From assembly GCA_023384575.1 (NCBI GenBank), contig JAHDVP010000003.1, positions 75,086 through 139,085 of the forward strand: a stretch of DNA of 64,000 nt, in the 5' to 3' direction. Origin of the DNA: Acidobacteriota bacterium (GTDB taxonomy: Bacteria > Acidobacteriota > Vicinamibacteria > Vicinamibacterales > JAFNAJ01). Both the position numbers and the translations under genes were made by a program. The notes beneath the pieces are model-generated. The model had not been told where the DNA came from. It worked only from the letters and a program-made list of their open reading frames with translations, and searched no databases. Of this stretch, positions 63,193 through 64,000 are shown piece after piece. Every line of letters starts with the position of its first letter. Within the stretch, counting starts at the first letter, position 1.

Positions 63193-64000
63193 TGGCGCGC
63201 ATCGTGCTTCACGAGGTGGGCCCTCGCGACGGCCTTCAGATGGAGAAGGCCGTCGTGCCGACCGACGTGAAGGAGGCCTGGATCAGGCGTCTGCTCGCGG
63301 CCGGCCTCGACATCGTGCAGGTGGGCTCGTTCGTGCACCCTGACAAGGTGCCGCAGATGGCCGACACCGACGAGCTGTTCCGGCGGCTCACGGCCGACCG
63401 GCCCGCCGGCGGCGTCCTCTCCGGCCTCGCGCTGAACGAGAAGGGCGTCGATCGCGGGCTGCGGTGCGGCGTCGAGCTGTTCTGCGTGGGCGCGTCGGCG
63501 AGCGACACGCACAGCCGGCGGAACACCGGCATGAGCACTGACGAGGCCGTCGGCCGCATCGTCGCGGTCGCACGTGAAGCGGTGGCCGCGAAGAAGGCCG
63601 TGCAGATCTCGGTGCAGTCGGCCTTCGGCTGCGGCTTCGAGGGGCCGATCCCGGAAGAGCGGGTGCTCGGCATCGTGCGGGCGTATCTCGAGGCAGGTCT
63701 GCGGCAGGTCAGCCTCGCCGACACGGCTGGCCACGCGCACCCGGCGCAGGTCGAGCGCCTGTTCTCTCAGGTGAGGGCGCTCGCCTCCGACGTGGAGTGC
63801 ACCTGCCATCTCCACAACACGTATGGCCTCGGGATGGCCAACATCTTCGCGGCCCTGCGGGCCGGCGTCACGGCGGTCGAGACGTCCTTCGCCGGGCTCG
63901 GCGGCTGTCCCTTCACGAAGGTGGCCGCCGGCAACGTGGCCACCGAGGACTTCGTGCACGCGCTGCAGCGCGACTCGCTGCGCGAGGACGTGGATCTTCA
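63192..64000 (+). CDS. Hydroxymethylglutaryl-CoA lyase-like protein (3' end outside window)
   Basis: The first 269 residues are present and the frame is open at the window edge. The HMGL-like TIM barrel is clear: LHEVGPRDGLQMEKAVVPT (metal/substrate site), QSAFGCGFEGPIPEERV, CHLHNTYGLGMANIFAAL and the catalytic-Cys loop FAGLGGCPFTKVAAGNVATE. It probably splits 3-hydroxy-3-methylglutaryl-CoA or a related hydroxyacyl-CoA, as in leucine breakdown. It starts in the stop of the dehydrogenase gene, so both may act in one carboxylic-acid pathway. Confidence 0.85.
   Translation, partial: MARIVLHEVGPRDGLQMEKAVVPTDVKEAWIRRLLAAGLDIVQVGSFVHPDKVPQMADTDELFRRLTADRPAGGVLSGLALNEKGVDRGLRCGVELFCVGASASDTHSRRNTGMSTDEAVGRIVAVAREAVAAKKAVQISVQSAFGCGFEGPIPEERVLGIVRAYLEAGLRQVSLADTAGHAHPAQVERLFSQVRALASDVECTCHLHNTYGLGMANIFAALRAGVTAVETSFAGLGGCPFTKVAAGNVATEDFVHALQRDSLREDVDL

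Overview
The window is a high-GC stretch (about 70 % by eye) of an ordinary bacterial chromosome. Two families point to Acidobacteriota, probably class Vicinamibacteria: a secreted protein with the 'VWFA-related Acidobacterial' domain (21931-24483, minus) and a two-module MacB/FtsX permease of the ADOP type (2026-4500). The many secreted proteases and the Tat-exported enzyme fit a soil heterotroph. The phylum is inferred from gene content and was not tested. I saw no rRNA, tRNA, CRISPR array, prophage or biosynthetic cluster.

Layout. 1-10.9 kb is an accessory region: a PQQ-type beta-propeller, a DUF302 protein, the ADOP permease, an AraC regulator, a VOC protein, a mobile-looking two-gene module (6083-8117) bracketed by inverted heptamer arrays, an HGSNAT-like acyltransferase, a CBS protein, and a small ORF behind a sigma-54-like promoter. 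10.9-30.3 kb is mostly single metabolic and secreted genes: dut-ilvA (4-nt overlap), P1 peptidase, alpha/beta hydrolase, glpK, a Tat asparaginase-family enzyme, glucan phosphorylase, the VWFA/PrcB fusion with a coupled membrane protein, an M14 carboxypeptidase, an HtrA/Deg protease and a MidA-type methyltransferase.

30.3-46.4 kb is a long co-directional core block. A CYTH phosphatase, MurU-like nucleotidyltransferase, AmgK-like kinase and TIM-barrel isomerase lead into asnS and rimO. The translation/RNA operon rimP-nusA-infB-rbfA-nrnA-truB-rpsO-pnp follows, with a promoter in the end of rimO and an intrinsic terminator in the rimP leader. 46.5-58.2 kb holds a cupredoxin, a three-gene overlapping Mg2+/mechanosensitive operon (MscS-like, soluble MgtE-N/CBS, MgtE), an M48 protease, smc, an S41 protease and tatA-tatC. 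58.3-64 kb holds an OmpA-type porin with a good promoter and terminator, a DUF192 lipoprotein, a HEAT-like protein, an isocitrate/isopropylmalate-type dehydrogenase and an HMG-CoA lyase-like gene cut by the window end.

The most unusual signals are non-coding. Seven-base tandem repeats recur at four intergenic positions, one pair forming inverted ends around the S23/unknown-gene module and one filling the whole asnS-rimO junction. The module itself, two divergent genes with inverted heptamer ends and one gene carrying a one-base frameshift, is my best candidate for something not well described.
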